Positions 63,674-64,000 of a stretch of 64,000 bases of DNA are shown here, one piece after another. This DNA is from Limnanthes douglasii subsp. nivea (Eukaryota > Streptophyta > Magnoliopsida > Brassicales > Limnanthaceae), in contig JAUPFV010000001.1 of the NCBI GenBank assembly GCA_036936605.1, positions 166,618,643 to 166,682,642 on the forward strand. Reading direction: 5' to 3'. Under the pieces are notes generated by a model. That model searched no databases, was not told where the DNA came from, and worked only from the letters and a program-made list of their open reading frames with translations. The first letter of the stretch is position 1. Every line of letters starts with the position of its first letter. The position numbers were made by a program, and so were the translations under genes.

Positions 63674-64000
63674 TTCATTTTACTTTCATAGTGTTGGCTT
63701 ATTTTAGTCTTTGGTTCACTAGAGCTTGAAAATCCACATCAACTTCTTTATGCTTAAGAACTGGAGATAAAGGAACATTTCTTATATTATTCCAACTATG
63801 TGTATGGTTTCGAGCTTTATTGTTGTATGTCGTGTAGTATTTTTCTAGATTCTTAATTGTATCAATTAGGTCATTTTTGGATTCTCAGATAGAAGAAAGG
63901 ATAATTCCACGAGGAGATAACTCTTTATTGATATAGTTGGCCGGAGTGTCATTGCTTGCAGGATGTAAAATAACTGACTTTAGTTTGTTATTTTGTCCAT

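Larger units (their letters stand above)
60970..64000 (-). mobile_element. L1-type LINE, 5' part beyond window
   Basis: In minus-strand order: endonuclease (63673-62909), linker (62515-62240), reverse transcriptase (62200-61430) and C-terminal region (61300-60970). Frames are broken throughout. ORF1 and the 5' end lie beyond 64000. Confidence 0.88.

Overview
This is plant nuclear DNA, most likely from a dicot. It is AT-rich and repeat-dense. It contains Ty1/copia and Ty3/gypsy (Tat-clade) LTR retrotransposons whose primer-binding sites match plant tRNA-iMet and tRNA-Asp, L1-type LINEs, and relics of two typical plant gene families: MATH/TRAF-like and jacalin-related lectin. I see no rRNA, CRISPR array, operon or prokaryotic feature. 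No host protein-coding gene in the window looks intact.

Layout. 1-3.4 kb: decayed copia element on the minus strand, its 3' end beyond the left edge. 5.2-6.1 kb: Tat-type gag relic. 6.1-10.8 kb: AT-rich DNA with a 25-bp minisatellite and a family of 105-170-bp dispersed repeats. 11.1-17.5 kb: old Tat element (Tat-I) on the minus strand, abutting a truncated LINE (17.5-20.4 kb). 21.4-22.0 kb: copia scrap. 23.86-28.49 kb: young copia element (Copia-III) with 205-bp LTRs and target-site duplications, inserted just after the stop of a multi-exon MATH-domain pseudogene (28.5-32.1 kb). 35.11-46.23 kb: young, structurally complete Tat element (Tat-II, 11,123 bp). 46.2-54.2 kb: older relics split by a TRIM-like element and a copia element (Copia-V) that lacks its reverse transcriptase. 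54.2-59.6 kb: jacalin-lectin pseudogene split by an old Ale-like copia element (Copia-IV). 59.8-60.1 kb: foldback element. 61-64 kb: second L1-type LINE, running off the right edge.

The most interesting part is Tat-II. It has near-identical 330-bp LTRs, a tRNA-Asp-type PBS, gag, protease, reverse transcriptase, two RNase H domains, integrase, an array of eight 89-bp tandem repeats, and a separate gene on the opposite strand with its own TATA box and a 75-nt intron. Its protease and reverse transcriptase share one frame, separated by a UAG codon followed by CAA-UUA, the tobamovirus-type readthrough context. Tat-I, in opposite orientation, repeats the pol / tandem array / antisense gene layout with an unrelated 35-bp array, so the layout is a family trait.

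The coding regions of all elements carry stops or frameshifts. Tat-II and Copia-III combine nearly identical LTRs with damaged genes, which suggests they were copied as defective passengers using enzymes from other copies.
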